From: Bradyrhizobium glycinis
Lineage (GTDB): Bacteria; Pseudomonadota; Alphaproteobacteria; Rhizobiales; Xanthobacteraceae
Direction of reading: 5' to 3'
Assembly (NCBI RefSeq): GCF_016031655.1
Contig: NZ_JACCHQ010000011.1
Coordinates: forward strand, 1 to 64,000
DNA: 64,000 nt
Both the position numbers and the translations under genes were made by a program. The notes under the pieces were generated by a model that was not told where the DNA came from, did not search any database, and saw nothing but the letters and a program-made list of their open reading frames with translations. Position 1 is the stretch's first letter. Each line of letters begins with the position of its first letter. Below are positions 48,581 to 57,481 of this stretch, piece by piece.

Positions 48581-50494
48581 ATGTGCGGCATAGCAGGTAT
48601 CTTTCATCGTGACGGTCGCGCCGCCGACGGTGACGCAGTCGCGGCGATGTCCGCCGCTTTGGTTCATCGTGGGCCCGACGGCGAGGGTACCTGGCTGGAA
48701 GGGGCCGTCGGTCTCGCCCATCGCCGGCTCGCCATCCGCGATCTCTCCGATGGCGGACGTCAGCCGATGCTCGATGCCTCCGGCCGTATCGTCGTCACCT
48801 ACAACGGCGAGATTTACAACGATCAGGAACTGCGACACGAACTCGAGCGATCGTTCGGTTTCCGGTTTCGCAGCAGTTGCGACACCGAAATCCTTCCCTA
48901 CGCTTATCTCGCCTGGGGCGATGCCATGTTCGAGCGACTCGAAGGCTTTTTCGCCATCGGGCTGTGGGATCGTCAGGAGCGTCGCCTGATCCTCGGGCGC
49001 GACGGGATCGGGATCAAGCCGCTGTACTATTCCGAAGGCCGCGACGGCGTCCTGTTCGCGAGCGAGATCAAGGCCATCACCGCGAGTAAAGAGGTCGCCG
49101 CGCGGATCGACCCCGTCGCGCTCCACACTTTCCTCGCCGCTGGCCACACCGGCACGCGGCAAAGCCTTTTTCAGGAGATCAGGCACGTTCCGCCCGGCAC
49201 GATAATCGCTTTCACCGAGCACGCGCGAACCGAACGATGCTTCTGGCGCCCGGTGCGTTCGCCTGCGATCGACGACCTCGATGAAGCCGTTGCCCGGCTG
49301 CAATCGACGATCGAGACGGTGGTGAAGAGCCAGATGGTGAGCGATGTCCCTCTCGCGGTGCTTCAGAGCGGCGGCATCGACAGCTCGCTGATCAGCCTGA
49401 CCCTCGGGCGGCTTGGATTGAAGCCGCCCTTGTTCACGGCCGGCTTTACCGAGAAGAGCCATGACGAAACGGAGGTGGCGCAGCAGATCGCCGCCGCTGC
49501 CGGCCTGCCGCTCAACGTCATCGACGGGGAAGCGGGCGAGCGGGCCGAGGCTGCGCTGCGGGCAGTGGTCTATCACTTTGACGGTCAATGCGCCGACACC
49601 GGCGCGCTCGGATTCTACCACCTGGCCGGTGCCGTCCGGCGGCATTCCACCGTGGTCCTCTCGGGCGACGGAGGCGACGAGTTCTTCGGCGGATATGAAA
49701 CCTATGCCGCAACCATGATGGCGGAGGGCGCGCGTCGTCTCGTTCCGCGCAGCGTCGCTGGCCTGACCGGGCGCCTCGCCTATGCGTCCGTTCGTGGCAA
49801 CGAGAAGCGGCTTCCCGCGACGGCACAACTCGCCCGCTTTGCGCTCGGTCTCGGCGAGGGCGGTTGCAGCCCGCATCTGCAATGGCGGCGGCTCGTTCCC
49901 CGATTTCTCGCCGACAGGATCTACGATCGTGCGATGACCGATCTCATACAGACCAACCCCTTCTCGGAATACGCCGAATATTACGCGGAGCCGCACGAGA
50001 AGGTGCTCGATCGGGCTCTGATCGCTGACCAGCGCTTCCATCTCCAGAGCGTTCTTGCCAAGGTCGATGCCATGAGTATGGCCCATGGTCTCGAGGTGCG
50101 CGTTCCAATCCTCGATCGGCGCGTCATGGACCTCGCCGGCAGCCTCGATGTCTCGCTGCTCAATCCCTGGCCGAAAGGGGCGCCCAAATACGTGTTGCGC
50201 AAGCTCGCCGAGCGCCTGGGTATGCAGGGGGCGGCCGCGTGGTCGCGCAAGCGCGGCTTTAACGTACCGATCGCGCAATTGATGAGGCGCGGCGGATTGC
50301 GGCCGATCTGCGTTCGGGTGCTCGATCGCGAGGCTGACGTATTTGCCCCCTTTCTCAAGCCCGACGCAATCCGGCGGCTGTGGCACGAGCATCTGGAGCG
50401 GAGGAGCGATCATGCGTTCGCGCTCTGGCCGATCCTGACGCTCGGAATCTGGTTGACGGGGCTGGCGGCGCCCGCGCCGCGCCAGGCTAGCTGA
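48581..50494 (+). CDS. asnB: Asparagine synthetase (glutamine-hydrolysing) type amidotransferase
   Basis: A 637-residue class II amidotransferase. The nucleophile Cys2 follows the initiator in MCGIAGIFHRDG; the glutaminase domain includes LAHRRLAIRDLSDGG and VTYNGEIYND; the ATP pyrophosphatase P-loop is VLQSGGIDSSLISL (about 258). AGGGGAA precedes the ATG. In polysaccharide clusters such enzymes often amidate sugar acids rather than make free asparagine. The setting between sugar enzymes supports that reading, but it remains inference. Confidence 0.9.
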   Translation: MCGIAGIFHRDGRAADGDAVAAMSAALVHRGPDGEGTWLEGAVGLAHRRLAIRDLSDGGRQPMLDASGRIVVTYNGEIYNDQELRHELERSFGFRFRSSCDTEILPYAYLAWGDAMFERLEGFFAIGLWDRQERRLILGRDGIGIKPLYYSEGRDGVLFASEIKAITASKEVAARIDPVALHTFLAAGHTGTRQSLFQEIRHVPPGTIIAFTEHARTERCFWRPVRSPAIDDLDEAVARLQSTIETVVKSQMVSDVPLAVLQSGGIDSSLISLTLGRLGLKPPLFTAGFTEKSHDETEVAQQIAAAAGLPLNVIDGEAGERAEAALRAVVYHFDGQCADTGALGFYHLAGAVRRHSTVVLSGDGGDEFFGGYETYAATMMAEGARRLVPRSVAGLTGRLAYASVRGNEKRLPATAQLARFALGLGEGGCSPHLQWRRLVPRFLADRIYDRAMTDLIQTNPFSEYAEYYAEPHEKVLDRALIADQRFHLQSVLAKVDAMSMAHGLEVRVPILDRRVMDLAGSLDVSLLNPWPKGAPKYVLRKLAERLGMQGAAAWSRKRGFNVPIAQLMRRGGLRPICVRVLDREADVFAPFLKPDAIRRLWHEHLERRSDHAFALWPILTLGIWLTGLAAPAPRQAS

Positions 50495-50508
50495 CCGGGA
50501 GCGAACGC

Positions 50509-51312
50509 GTGCCGGACGTGAAGGATCAGACGATCAGGGATTTCGGGGAGCAATGGACCGCGTTCCGCGACAACCCCGGTTATTATGGGTCGGCGGATCT
50601 GCTCGCCGACCTGTTCGGTCCGTTGCTGGCCCTTGACGATGTGAGGGGCAAGCGGATCGCCGACATCGGAAGCGGCACCGGACGCATCGTCAACATGCTG
50701 CTCGATGCCGGGGCGGAGCGTGTCGTCGCCGTCGAGCCCTCCGACGCCATGCAGGTGCTGAAGGACAACACCTCGGCGCGCGCCGACCGCATCGATTATC
50801 TGCAGGGGCCGGGCGATCGGTTGCCGCCTGATCTCGGGCTCGACTATGTGGTTTCGATGGGGGTGCTGCATCATATCCCCGAGCCGGCGCCGGTGGTCCG
50901 CGCGGCATTTGCTGCACTCCGCCCCGGCGGACGCTGCATCGTCTGGCTCTACGGCTATGAAGGCAACCAGGCTTATCTGTCGCTCGCGATTCCGCTGCGC
51001 AAGCTCACGATTCTGCTGCCGCACCGGCTGCTCGTGGTGATGTCCCACGGGCTCGAATGGGCACTGACGGCCTATATCGGCCTCTGCCGGATCTTGCCGC
51101 TACCGATGCGGTCTTACATGCGTTCGGTGCTGGCGAAGTTTCCGCGCAGCGTCCGCCGCCTGACCATCTACGACCAGCTCAATCCTGCTTACGCGAAATA
51201 TTACACGCGCGCCGAGGCTGAAGCACTGTTGTCGGATGGCGGATTTGGCGACGTCAGGCTCTACCATCGTCACGGCTATAGCTGGACGGTGTCCGGCACC
51301 CGCCCGGCATGA
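50509..51312 (+). CDS. SAM-dependent methyltransferase, fourth gene of glycan operon
   Basis: A 267-residue protein from a GTG at 50509. Motif I IADIGSGTGRIVNMLLDAGA is near residue 45; the D/E of motif II is in VVAVEPSDAMQVLK (about 70); YVVSMGVLHHIPEPAPVVRA is near 112. The C-terminal half has hydrophobic helices (ILLPHRLLVVMSHGLEWAL) that may touch the membrane. A sugar or lipid methylation is the simplest reading. It lies 14 bases after asnB. Confidence 0.8.
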   Translation: MPDVKDQTIRDFGEQWTAFRDNPGYYGSADLLADLFGPLLALDDVRGKRIADIGSGTGRIVNMLLDAGAERVVAVEPSDAMQVLKDNTSARADRIDYLQGPGDRLPPDLGLDYVVSMGVLHHIPEPAPVVRAAFAALRPGGRCIVWLYGYEGNQAYLSLAIPLRKLTILLPHRLLVVMSHGLEWALTAYIGLCRILPLPMRSYMRSVLAKFPRSVRRLTIYDQLNPAYAKYYTRAEAEALLSDGGFGDVRLYHRHGYSWTVSGTRPA

Positions 51313-51368
51313 TCTGATCTTCCTGAGGGCCGCCGCCTTCGCGCCGCCAGTGCATTTGGAGAATCAAT

Positions 51369-53069
51369 TTGCCTGCTATCGACATCGGAGGTGAGTGGGG
51401 GCCAAGTCGGAAGTGGCAGGCGCTCCTCGCATGGGCAAGCCGTCTCACGTGGTTCGGCATCTGGGTCTGGGCGATCGGTCTTGCACTGATGGTTCATCTG
51501 GCGTTTCTGGTGGCCTGGCCGGATCATTTCGTCCACGAGGATAGCGATGCCTATCTGGACGAGGCGCAGGCCATTCTGAGCGGCCATTACATCGATAATA
51601 CCGGAAAGCGGCCGTACGGCCTGGCGGTGTTCCTGGTACTGCTGTCCAAGCTGTTCGGGCCGCATATCGTGGTCTTCGTCATCGTCCAGCATCTGATGAG
51701 CATCGGCACGGCTCTTCTCGTCGCCGCGACGGTGCGCTTTGCCGGTGCTCCCCGAATCCTGTCGGTCCTGGCCTTTCTGATCGCCGCGCTCTATGCGCGC
51801 ACGGTTCACTACGACAACACGATCGGCGCCGAGAGCATCTCGAACTTTCTGGTCAGCCTTGCGGCCTTCCTCGCCGCAGGCATCGCCTTCAGGAAGTGGT
51901 CGCCATTCGTCGCTGCAGCGGCGCTCGGGGCAAGTCTGGGAGCCGTCATGACGTGCCGGTCGGCCGCGGTCGGACAAGCTGCGGTCATCCTGCTCTGGTT
52001 GGTCGTGGTGCTGGATGCCGGATGGCTGCGCCGACTGAGCGTGGTCGCGCTGGCAGGCGGCCTCGCCACGGCCGTGTACCTGATCCCGACGGCGGTCAAT
52101 TACGCGATCGGAAAGCGTCCGGCCGGCAACGAAAGCGTGGCGGTGATGGCATTCGTGGTTGGCTATTCCGGCGACTTCGATCACGGGGTCCATCTCGACA
52201 GGAAGGCCAAGGCGCGGGCCTTCGTCGAGCGGATGCGGGCGCAGGATACGCCCACCGGCTGGTCCGATATAGTGGTCTATCAATGGCCCTTTGGCGCCCT
52301 GGAGGAGCTGAAGAAGCCTGGCGACAGCGCGGAAGAATTCGAGAAGGTGGTTCGCGACATCTTTGTCGAGACGCTGACGACTCCGTCGACGCTGTATCGG
52401 CACATCAGCAGGCATTTCCTGCGCGAAATGTACTTCCTGCTGTTTGACGGCAATAGCGCGGCGCGGCGCGCCATCAATCCGCAGGGCTACGAATTCTTCG
52501 TGCGCCGAGACGCGTACCCTTTTTTTGGAAGCCCGACCGGGCTCAAATATCGGCGGCTGGTCTACGACTATTACAAGCCTCACTGGCGGCTGGAGCGGTG
52601 GCTCTTGCCGACGTCGGATCAGGTGCAGGTGAGGCTGGACTACCTCTTGACGCTCGGCTACCAGCCGCGACCGGATCTGGCCGATCTGTGGTTCGGATTG
52701 ACCATCTCGAGCGAGTATGATGATTTCCCGGGGCCAATCCGCTGGATCTCCGCGGCGACGCTGATCCTCGCGATTGTCCTGTTGTCAGGTGTCATCGGCG
52801 CCCGTATCGGATTTGTGTCGCCGCTGCCCACGAATCTGGTCGCAGGCGGCAGCTTGATGATCCTGCTCGCGCTGGTCAGCGCCGCGTTGCCGTGCTTTCT
52901 GATCTATGGGCTCAACCGCTACGCCTACTATGCCGTCCCATTTCTGGGCGGCGCGAGTGCCATTCTGGCGGCGGTTCTGTTTGACCGGATCCGGCTTTTG
53001 GTCGCTGGAGCGTGGAAGCATCTGCGAGGCGGCCGGGCGGCCGGGGCGGAGGCATTTGCGCGAAAATAG
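51369..53069 (+). CDS. Polytopic membrane protein, ArnT/PMT-like candidate glycosyltransferase
   Basis: A 566-residue protein from a TTG at 51369 with GGAG upstream. Ten or more hydrophobic segments are visible. After the first comes a periplasmic-type loop DHFVHEDSDAYLDEAQAILS (about 57-76), with acidic residues placed as in GT-C catalytic loops (ArnT, PMT, GT39 and GT83). A large soluble loop (about 250-430) is unlike known families. Together with the DPM1-like enzyme it could transfer a polyprenyl-linked sugar. The assignment is moderate. Confidence 0.65.
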   Translation: MPAIDIGGEWGPSRKWQALLAWASRLTWFGIWVWAIGLALMVHLAFLVAWPDHFVHEDSDAYLDEAQAILSGHYIDNTGKRPYGLAVFLVLLSKLFGPHIVVFVIVQHLMSIGTALLVAATVRFAGAPRILSVLAFLIAALYARTVHYDNTIGAESISNFLVSLAAFLAAGIAFRKWSPFVAAAALGASLGAVMTCRSAAVGQAAVILLWLVVVLDAGWLRRLSVVALAGGLATAVYLIPTAVNYAIGKRPAGNESVAVMAFVVGYSGDFDHGVHLDRKAKARAFVERMRAQDTPTGWSDIVVYQWPFGALEELKKPGDSAEEFEKVVRDIFVETLTTPSTLYRHISRHFLREMYFLLFDGNSAARRAINPQGYEFFVRRDAYPFFGSPTGLKYRRLVYDYYKPHWRLERWLLPTSDQVQVRLDYLLTLGYQPRPDLADLWFGLTISSEYDDFPGPIRWISAATLILAIVLLSGVIGARIGFVSPLPTNLVAGGSLMILLALVSAALPCFLIYGLNRYAYYAVPFLGGASAILAAVLFDRIRLLVAGAWKHLRGGRAAGAEAFARK

Positions 53070-53159
53070 CATTGCCGTCCCGCGATCCCCTCTGTTGAAT
53101 TTGTTCCATCGGAGGGGCATGTTTGGGGAATCTTCTTATCGGGAGGCGCGGAACGACAG

Positions 53160-53933
53160 ATGAGAAAGCCGGTCGTCGGCGTGATCGGGAATTCCTATCG
53201 CGTCGAGAATCGATTTCAGGTCCAAATGGTTGGCGAGCGAAACCTGCGCGCCGTGGCCGAAGTCTCCGGCGGCCTGCCGCTGATGTTCGCCGGGTCGCCC
53301 GATATCACCGATATCCCGGCGCTGCTCGATACCGTGGACGGCATCATCCTGACCGGGGCCCGGGCCAACGTTCACCCGACCCGCTTCAACGTCGATCCCT
53401 GCGAAAAGCACGAGCCCTATGACATCCACCGCGACGAAGTGGCTCTGGCCCTTTCGGTTGCCTGCGTCGCCCGCGGCGTCCCGCTGTTCGGCATCTGCCG
53501 CGGCCTGCAGGAGATGAACGTCGCCTTCGGCGGCTCGCTGCATCCCGAGATCCGCGAGATTCCCGGCCGCATGAACCACCGCATGCCCCGGCTCGAGAAC
53601 GGCGAGATCCATCCCGATCCGACCGTGGTGTTCGCCGACCGTCATGACGTGGAGCTGACGCCCGGCGGCGCCTTCGCCAAGATTCTCGGCTGCGAGAAGA
53701 TCCGGGTCAATTCGCTGCACGGACAGGGCATCCTCGATCCCGGCAAGCGCGTGCTGATCGAAGGCATCGCCGAGGACGGCACCATCGAGGCGATCCGCAT
53801 CGCGGACGCCCCGAGCTTTGCGCTCGGCGTGCAATGGCACGCGGAGTACGACCCGCAGCACAATCCGATCAACCGCAAGCTGTTCGAGGCCTTTGGCGAG
53901 GCGCTGGTGACAAGGCAGAAGGCGGCGGCGTAG
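53160..53933 (+). CDS. Class I glutamine amidotransferase-like hydrolase (PuuD family)
   Basis: A 257-residue gamma-glutamyl-GABA hydrolase-type enzyme. Nucleophile Cys in FGICRGLQEMNVAFGGSLH (about 118); catalytic His/Glu in ALGVQWHAEYDPQ (about 225); also DGIILTGARANVHP near 61. Members release glutamate from gamma-glutamyl compounds. It follows the membrane protein of the glycan operon by 90 bases and could be the last gene of the transcript or separate. Confidence 0.85.
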   Translation: MRKPVVGVIGNSYRVENRFQVQMVGERNLRAVAEVSGGLPLMFAGSPDITDIPALLDTVDGIILTGARANVHPTRFNVDPCEKHEPYDIHRDEVALALSVACVARGVPLFGICRGLQEMNVAFGGSLHPEIREIPGRMNHRMPRLENGEIHPDPTVVFADRHDVELTPGGAFAKILGCEKIRVNSLHGQGILDPGKRVLIEGIAEDGTIEAIRIADAPSFALGVQWHAEYDPQHNPINRKLFEAFGEALVTRQKAAA

Positions 53934-54033
53934 CTCACGCTCGTGTCCCGGACAAGCTGCAACCCGGGAGCGATGCGGGCGTAGAGCCGGGAAGCCGGCT
54001 TCTGCCACGTTGCACAACTCGGCTTGGACTGAG

Positions 54034-54064
54034 TAGGGCGGATTAGCCGAAGGCGTAATCCGCC
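54034..54064. repeat. Left REP-type inverted repeat of the RAYT unit
   Basis: A 31-base element starting TAGGGCGGATTAGCCGAAGG that is the exact reverse complement of 54637-54667. It can itself fold (GGCGGATTA with TAATCCGCC). Confidence 0.85.
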
Positions 54065-54087
54065 ATCTTCTTGACGGGGCAGCTGCA

Positions 54088-54621
54088 GTGCCAAATTACC
54101 GCCGTGCATTTGTTCCGGGTGGCTGCTGGTTCTTCACGGTCAATCTTCTTGACCGTAGGCAGCGGCTGCTCGTCGAGCACATCGCAGCGCTGCGCGCGGC
54201 CGTTGCAGCGACGCGTCGGGACTATTCGTTCACGATCGATGCGTTTGTCGTTCTTCCGGACCACCTTCATGCGGTCTGGACGCTTCCCGGCGGCGATACC
54301 GACTTTTCGATGCGGTGGAGATTGATCAAAACCCGCTTCGCGAAATCCCTGCCGAAGACAGAACCTTTAACCGCTGTACAGATCGCAAGACGGGAGCGTG
54401 GCGTATGGCAGAACCGATTCTGGGAGCACCTCATCCGCGACGAAACCGACTACGCACGCCATGTCGAGTATTGCTACATCAACCCAGTCAAGCACGGATA
54501 TGTGACCTGCGTGTTGGATTGGCCGCATTCGTCATTTCACCGAGATGTCGAGGCCGGACTGTTTCCGGCGGATTGGGCGGGAGATAGCAACGCGGACGGT
54601 AACTTTGGCGAACGTGCGTGA
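54088..54621 (+). CDS. REP-associated tyrosine transposase (RAYT, Y1 family)
   Basis: A 177-residue Y1 transposase. HUH motif is in VLPDHLHAVWTLPGGD (about 52, HLH), and the nucleophile tyrosine is in YARHVEYCYINPVKHGYV (about 130). The fold is complete, with no stop. RAYTs are single-copy relatives of IS200 transposases that act on REP palindromes and spread them. Here it lies between exact 31-base inverted REPs, so the unit may be active or recent. Function in this genome is inferred. Confidence 0.9.
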   Translation: MPNYRRAFVPGGCWFFTVNLLDRRQRLLVEHIAALRAAVAATRRDYSFTIDAFVVLPDHLHAVWTLPGGDTDFSMRWRLIKTRFAKSLPKTEPLTAVQIARRERGVWQNRFWEHLIRDETDYARHVEYCYINPVKHGYVTCVLDWPHSSFHRDVEAGLFPADWAGDSNADGNFGERA

Positions 54622-54636
54622 GCGTCGCAAGCAGTC

Positions 54637-54667
54637 GGCGGATTACGCCTTCGGCTAATCCGCCCTA
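54637..54667. repeat. Right REP-type inverted repeat of the RAYT unit
   Basis: The 31 bases starting GGCGGATTACGCCTTCGGCT are the perfect inverse of 54034-54064. Together they bracket the transposase gene. Confidence 0.85.
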
Positions 54668-54883
54668 CGAGGACTGGCCATCCAAGGCGCATCTCAAATC
54701 TCGGGCCGAATAAACCAATCGGTAGGAATTGCTCCGATGCGATTTTTGCGGCTCTGATTTGTTCTTTGAGAACGAAGTGGAGTCGGATGCAGAACGAAAG
54801 CTGACATCAGTGCCAGCTTGCGGAATGCCTTGCGAGCTGCAGAAGGCTTTCACGGCGACGTGGTAGAGTGGAGGCAGATCCCA
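54668..54883. other. Intergenic region after the RAYT unit
   Basis: About 215 bases with no supported gene. It leads into the possible esterase remnant. Short leftward frames (54665-54895) look like shadows. Confidence 0.35.
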
Positions 54884-55064
54884 TCTTCGTTGCACCGTTC
54901 GAGGGGATGGGACTCACCCTTCCGTCCCGACCATTCGGTCCGACCGAGGAATTGCCATTGTCGCTCATCACGTGCTGCCGACAGGGCACTCGATCACGGA
55001 GGACGATATTGGCCTGACGCGCGAATGGTTGAAGCCGCTGCTGGGCCAGGCAGAAGGTCGATAG
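54884..55064 (+). pseudogene. Possible remnant of an esterase-like gene
   Basis: One frame ending in TAG at 55064 reads DGTHPSVPTIRSDRGIAIVA (start) and VLPTGHSITEDDIGLTREWL (end). The second part resembles the C-terminus of carboxylesterase/phospholipase family hydrolases around the catalytic histidine (GHxI/V-xx-E/D). The frame has no start and no nucleophile part, so it would be a decayed fragment. The similarity is from memory and not tested. Confidence 0.25.
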
Positions 55065-55173
55065 AGCCACGCCGCGAGCGCGTCGGCAATCCTGCATGGG
55101 CATTCCCATTGCGTTGCACAATCGCAATGTTGATCTCCACGCGCAGCATTGAGGTTCATGAGAAGGATACCAT
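55065..55173. other. Short intergenic region before nfeD
   Basis: About 110 bases with the nfeD ribosome binding site AGAAGGA near the end. No gene. Confidence 0.4.
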
Positions 55174-56580
55174 ATGCTCTGCAAGGGAGCCCGTGCCGTG
55201 CAGACCATGAAGGCGGCCCTCGTTGCGGCGATCACCGTCGTGGCTTTGATCTGCTGCCTCCTTCCCAGCTCAGCGGAGGAGAGCCAGCGCGTAGCCCTTG
55301 TTGTTTCGATCGACGGGGCAATTGGCCCGGCGTCAGCCAGCTACGTGCGGGAGGCTTTGGCCACGGCGAGCAAACGGCGCGCCGAGGTCGTGCTTCTGAG
55401 GATGAACACGCCCGGCGGGCTCAATTCCAGCATGCGCGAGATCATCGCGGATGTGCTCGCCTCGCCGGTCCCTGTCATTGGCTACGTCGCTCCCTCCGGC
55501 GCCCACGCGGCGAGTGCGGGGACCTATATCCTTTATGCGACCCACATCGCGGCGATGGCACCAGGTACCAACATCGGTGCGGCGACGCCGGTCCAGATTG
55601 GCGGGCCGCTGCCGGGCCTGCCGAGCGGCACACCCGACAAGGATGGCAAAGACAAGAAGGATGAGCCGAAGGACGCGATGACGGCGAAGGCCACGAACGA
55701 TGCCGTCGCCTTCATCCGAAGCCTCGCCGAGCTGCGCAACCGCAATGCGGAGTGGGCGGAGAGGGCGGTCCGTGAGGCCGCAACACTCTCTGCCAACGGC
55801 GCGCTGGAGGCACGTGCCATTGATCTCGTCGCGCGCGATCAGGCTGAATTGCTGCGGCACTTGGACGGCCGTGTGGTGGAGCTCGCAGGCGGCAGGACGC
55901 AACGCCTCGCAACAAAGGATGCTGTCGTCGAAGCCATCGAGCCCGGACGGATATCCCGGTTCCTGGCGGTCATCACAAACCCGAACGTGGCGTTCATTCT
56001 CCTGATGGTCGGCATCTACGGCCTGATCTTCGAGTTCATGTCTCCCGGAGCCGTCGCCCCGGGAGTCGTCGGCGCGATCTGCCTGCTGATCGGCCTCTAT
56101 GCGCTCAATTTGCTGCCGATCAACTATGCCGGCCTCGCCCTGATGCTGGTGGGACTCGTGCTTCTCACCGTTGAAGCCTTCAACCCGACCGTGGTGGTCG
56201 GCTTCGGCGGGATCATCGCTTTCGTGCTGGGAGCAATGATGCTCTTCAGGAGCGAGGCGCCTGGCTATCAACTGTCCTGGTGGGTGATCGGCACTACTGC
56301 GGTCGTGTTCAGCGGCTTTGCTCTGATCGTGCTTGGCTCGCTTCGGCGCGTCCGCAAAGCTCCTGCGCTGGTCGGCGCACAGGCCATGCGCGGCTTGCCC
56401 GCCGAGGTTCTCGATTGGAACGGGAACGAAGGTCATGTCTTCGCCCATGGTGAGCGCTGGCAGGCGCGCGGCGCCGAAACCTTTGAGCCCGGAGAGACAG
56501 TGGAGGTCGCCAATGTCGTCGACCTGACGCTGCTGATACGCCGCACACCCGCCCGGACAGGCGAGGGAGGTACATCATGA
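55174..56580 (+). CDS. NfeD-family membrane serine protease
   Basis: A 468-residue long-type NfeD. The N-terminus has a signal anchor (MKAALVAAITVVALICCLLP inside the first 35 residues). The ClpP-like domain holds APSGAHAASAGTYILYATHI (serine in SAGTY near 120) and the lysine of the dyad in AMTAKATNDAV near 170. After five hydrophobic segments (about 270-395) a small beta barrel (QARGAETFEPGETVEVANV) closes the protein. Such proteins cut stomatin-type partners; the next gene encodes one. Good ribosome binding site GAAGGA before the ATG. Confidence 0.9.
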   Translation: MLCKGARAVQTMKAALVAAITVVALICCLLPSSAEESQRVALVVSIDGAIGPASASYVREALATASKRRAEVVLLRMNTPGGLNSSMREIIADVLASPVPVIGYVAPSGAHAASAGTYILYATHIAAMAPGTNIGAATPVQIGGPLPGLPSGTPDKDGKDKKDEPKDAMTAKATNDAVAFIRSLAELRNRNAEWAERAVREAATLSANGALEARAIDLVARDQAELLRHLDGRVVELAGGRTQRLATKDAVVEAIEPGRISRFLAVITNPNVAFILLMVGIYGLIFEFMSPGAVAPGVVGAICLLIGLYALNLLPINYAGLALMLVGLVLLTVEAFNPTVVVGFGGIIAFVLGAMMLFRSEAPGYQLSWWVIGTTAVVFSGFALIVLGSLRRVRKAPALVGAQAMRGLPAEVLDWNGNEGHVFAHGERWQARGAETFEPGETVEVANVVDLTLLIRRTPARTGEGGTS

Positions 56581-57338
56581 TGCTGGAATATTTGACGTAT
56601 TCGGCGCTTGCGCTGCTTGTCATCGTGTTTCTATCCCAGGCTATTCGAATCCTGCGCGAATACGAGCGCGGCGTCGTCTTCACGCTAGGCCGCTTTACCG
56701 GTGTGAAGGGCCCCGGCCTGATACTCCTCATCCCGATCGTGCAGCAACTCGTCAAGGTCGATCTGCGGGTGATGGTGCAGGTGGTGCCGCCGCAGGACGT
56801 GATTTCGCGGGACAACGTCTCCGTCAAGGTCAACGCCGTCCTATACTTCCGCATCGTCGACCCCGAGCGCGCCATCATCAAGGTCGGCGACTACATGGCG
56901 GCGACCAGCCAGTTGGCCCAGACCACGTTGCGTTCGGTGCTCGGCAAGCATGAGCTCGACGAGATGCTTGCCGAGCGCGACAGATTGAACGCCGATATCC
57001 AGGAGATCCTCGACAAGCAGACTGATGTCTGGGGCATCAAGGTCACCGGCATAGAGATCAAGGACGTCGATATCAACGAAACCATGGTTCGCGCGATTGC
57101 CAAACAGGCTGAGGCGGAGCGCTTGCGGCGGGCCAAGGTGATCAATGCGATGGGCGAGCAGCAGGCCGCCGAAAAGCTCGTCGAAGCCGGCCGGATCCTG
57201 GCGCAGGAGCCTCAGGCAATGCAGCTGCGTTACTTCGCGGCTCTGCACGACATCGCCGGTGAACGCTCGTCAACCGTGGTGTTTCCGCTCCCCACCGGCC
57301 TGCTCGACCATTTGATGCCGCGACCTAACAACCCGTAA
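56577..57338 (+). CDS. Slipin (stomatin/prohibitin-like) protein
   Basis: A 253-residue SPFH protein. N-terminal membrane helix about 6-23, then REYERGVVFTLGRFTGVKGP (SPFH signature), LVKVDLRVMVQVVPPQDVIS and VNAVLYFRIVDPERAIIKV, with a helical tail MRAIAKQAEAERLRR-like (ending in VRAIAKQAEAERLRRAKVIN). It overlaps nfeD by ATGA with GGGAGG upstream, so the two are an operon as in many bacteria. It likely forms membrane microdomains processed by NfeD. Confidence 0.9.
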   Translation: MMLEYLTYSALALLVIVFLSQAIRILREYERGVVFTLGRFTGVKGPGLILLIPIVQQLVKVDLRVMVQVVPPQDVISRDNVSVKVNAVLYFRIVDPERAIIKVGDYMAATSQLAQTTLRSVLGKHELDEMLAERDRLNADIQEILDKQTDVWGIKVTGIEIKDVDINETMVRAIAKQAEAERLRRAKVINAMGEQQAAEKLVEAGRILAQEPQAMQLRYFAALHDIAGERSSTVVFPLPTGLLDHLMPRPNNP

Positions 57339-57426
57339 CAGAAAGCGGAGGTGCTGATCGCGAGCGGCGCCACTGCTCCGGCCGAGCCGCAGCGGCGAGG
57401 CGGTAGCGGTCGAGACTTCTCAAACG

Positions 57427-57456
57427 AAAAGGCGCCTCCTTCCGGAAGCGCCTTTT
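57427..57456. terminator. Bidirectional terminator between slipin and glnA
   Basis: AAAAGGCGC (57427-57435) and GCGCCTTTT (57448-57456) form a stem with a 12-base loop and T-runs on both strands. It serves the slipin operon and glnA, which converge here. Confidence 0.7.
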
Positions 57457-57481
57457 GCCTGTCTCGTCCTGAGCGGGCCGC

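Noticed and set aside
48539..50413. 624-codon minus-strand frame opposite asnB
   Set aside because: Antisense shadow; asnB has Cys2 and P-loop motifs and operon context.
54818..55210. 130-codon frame across 54818-55210
   Set aside because: Arginine-rich with no motif; it overlaps the nfeD start and a better-looking remnant frame.
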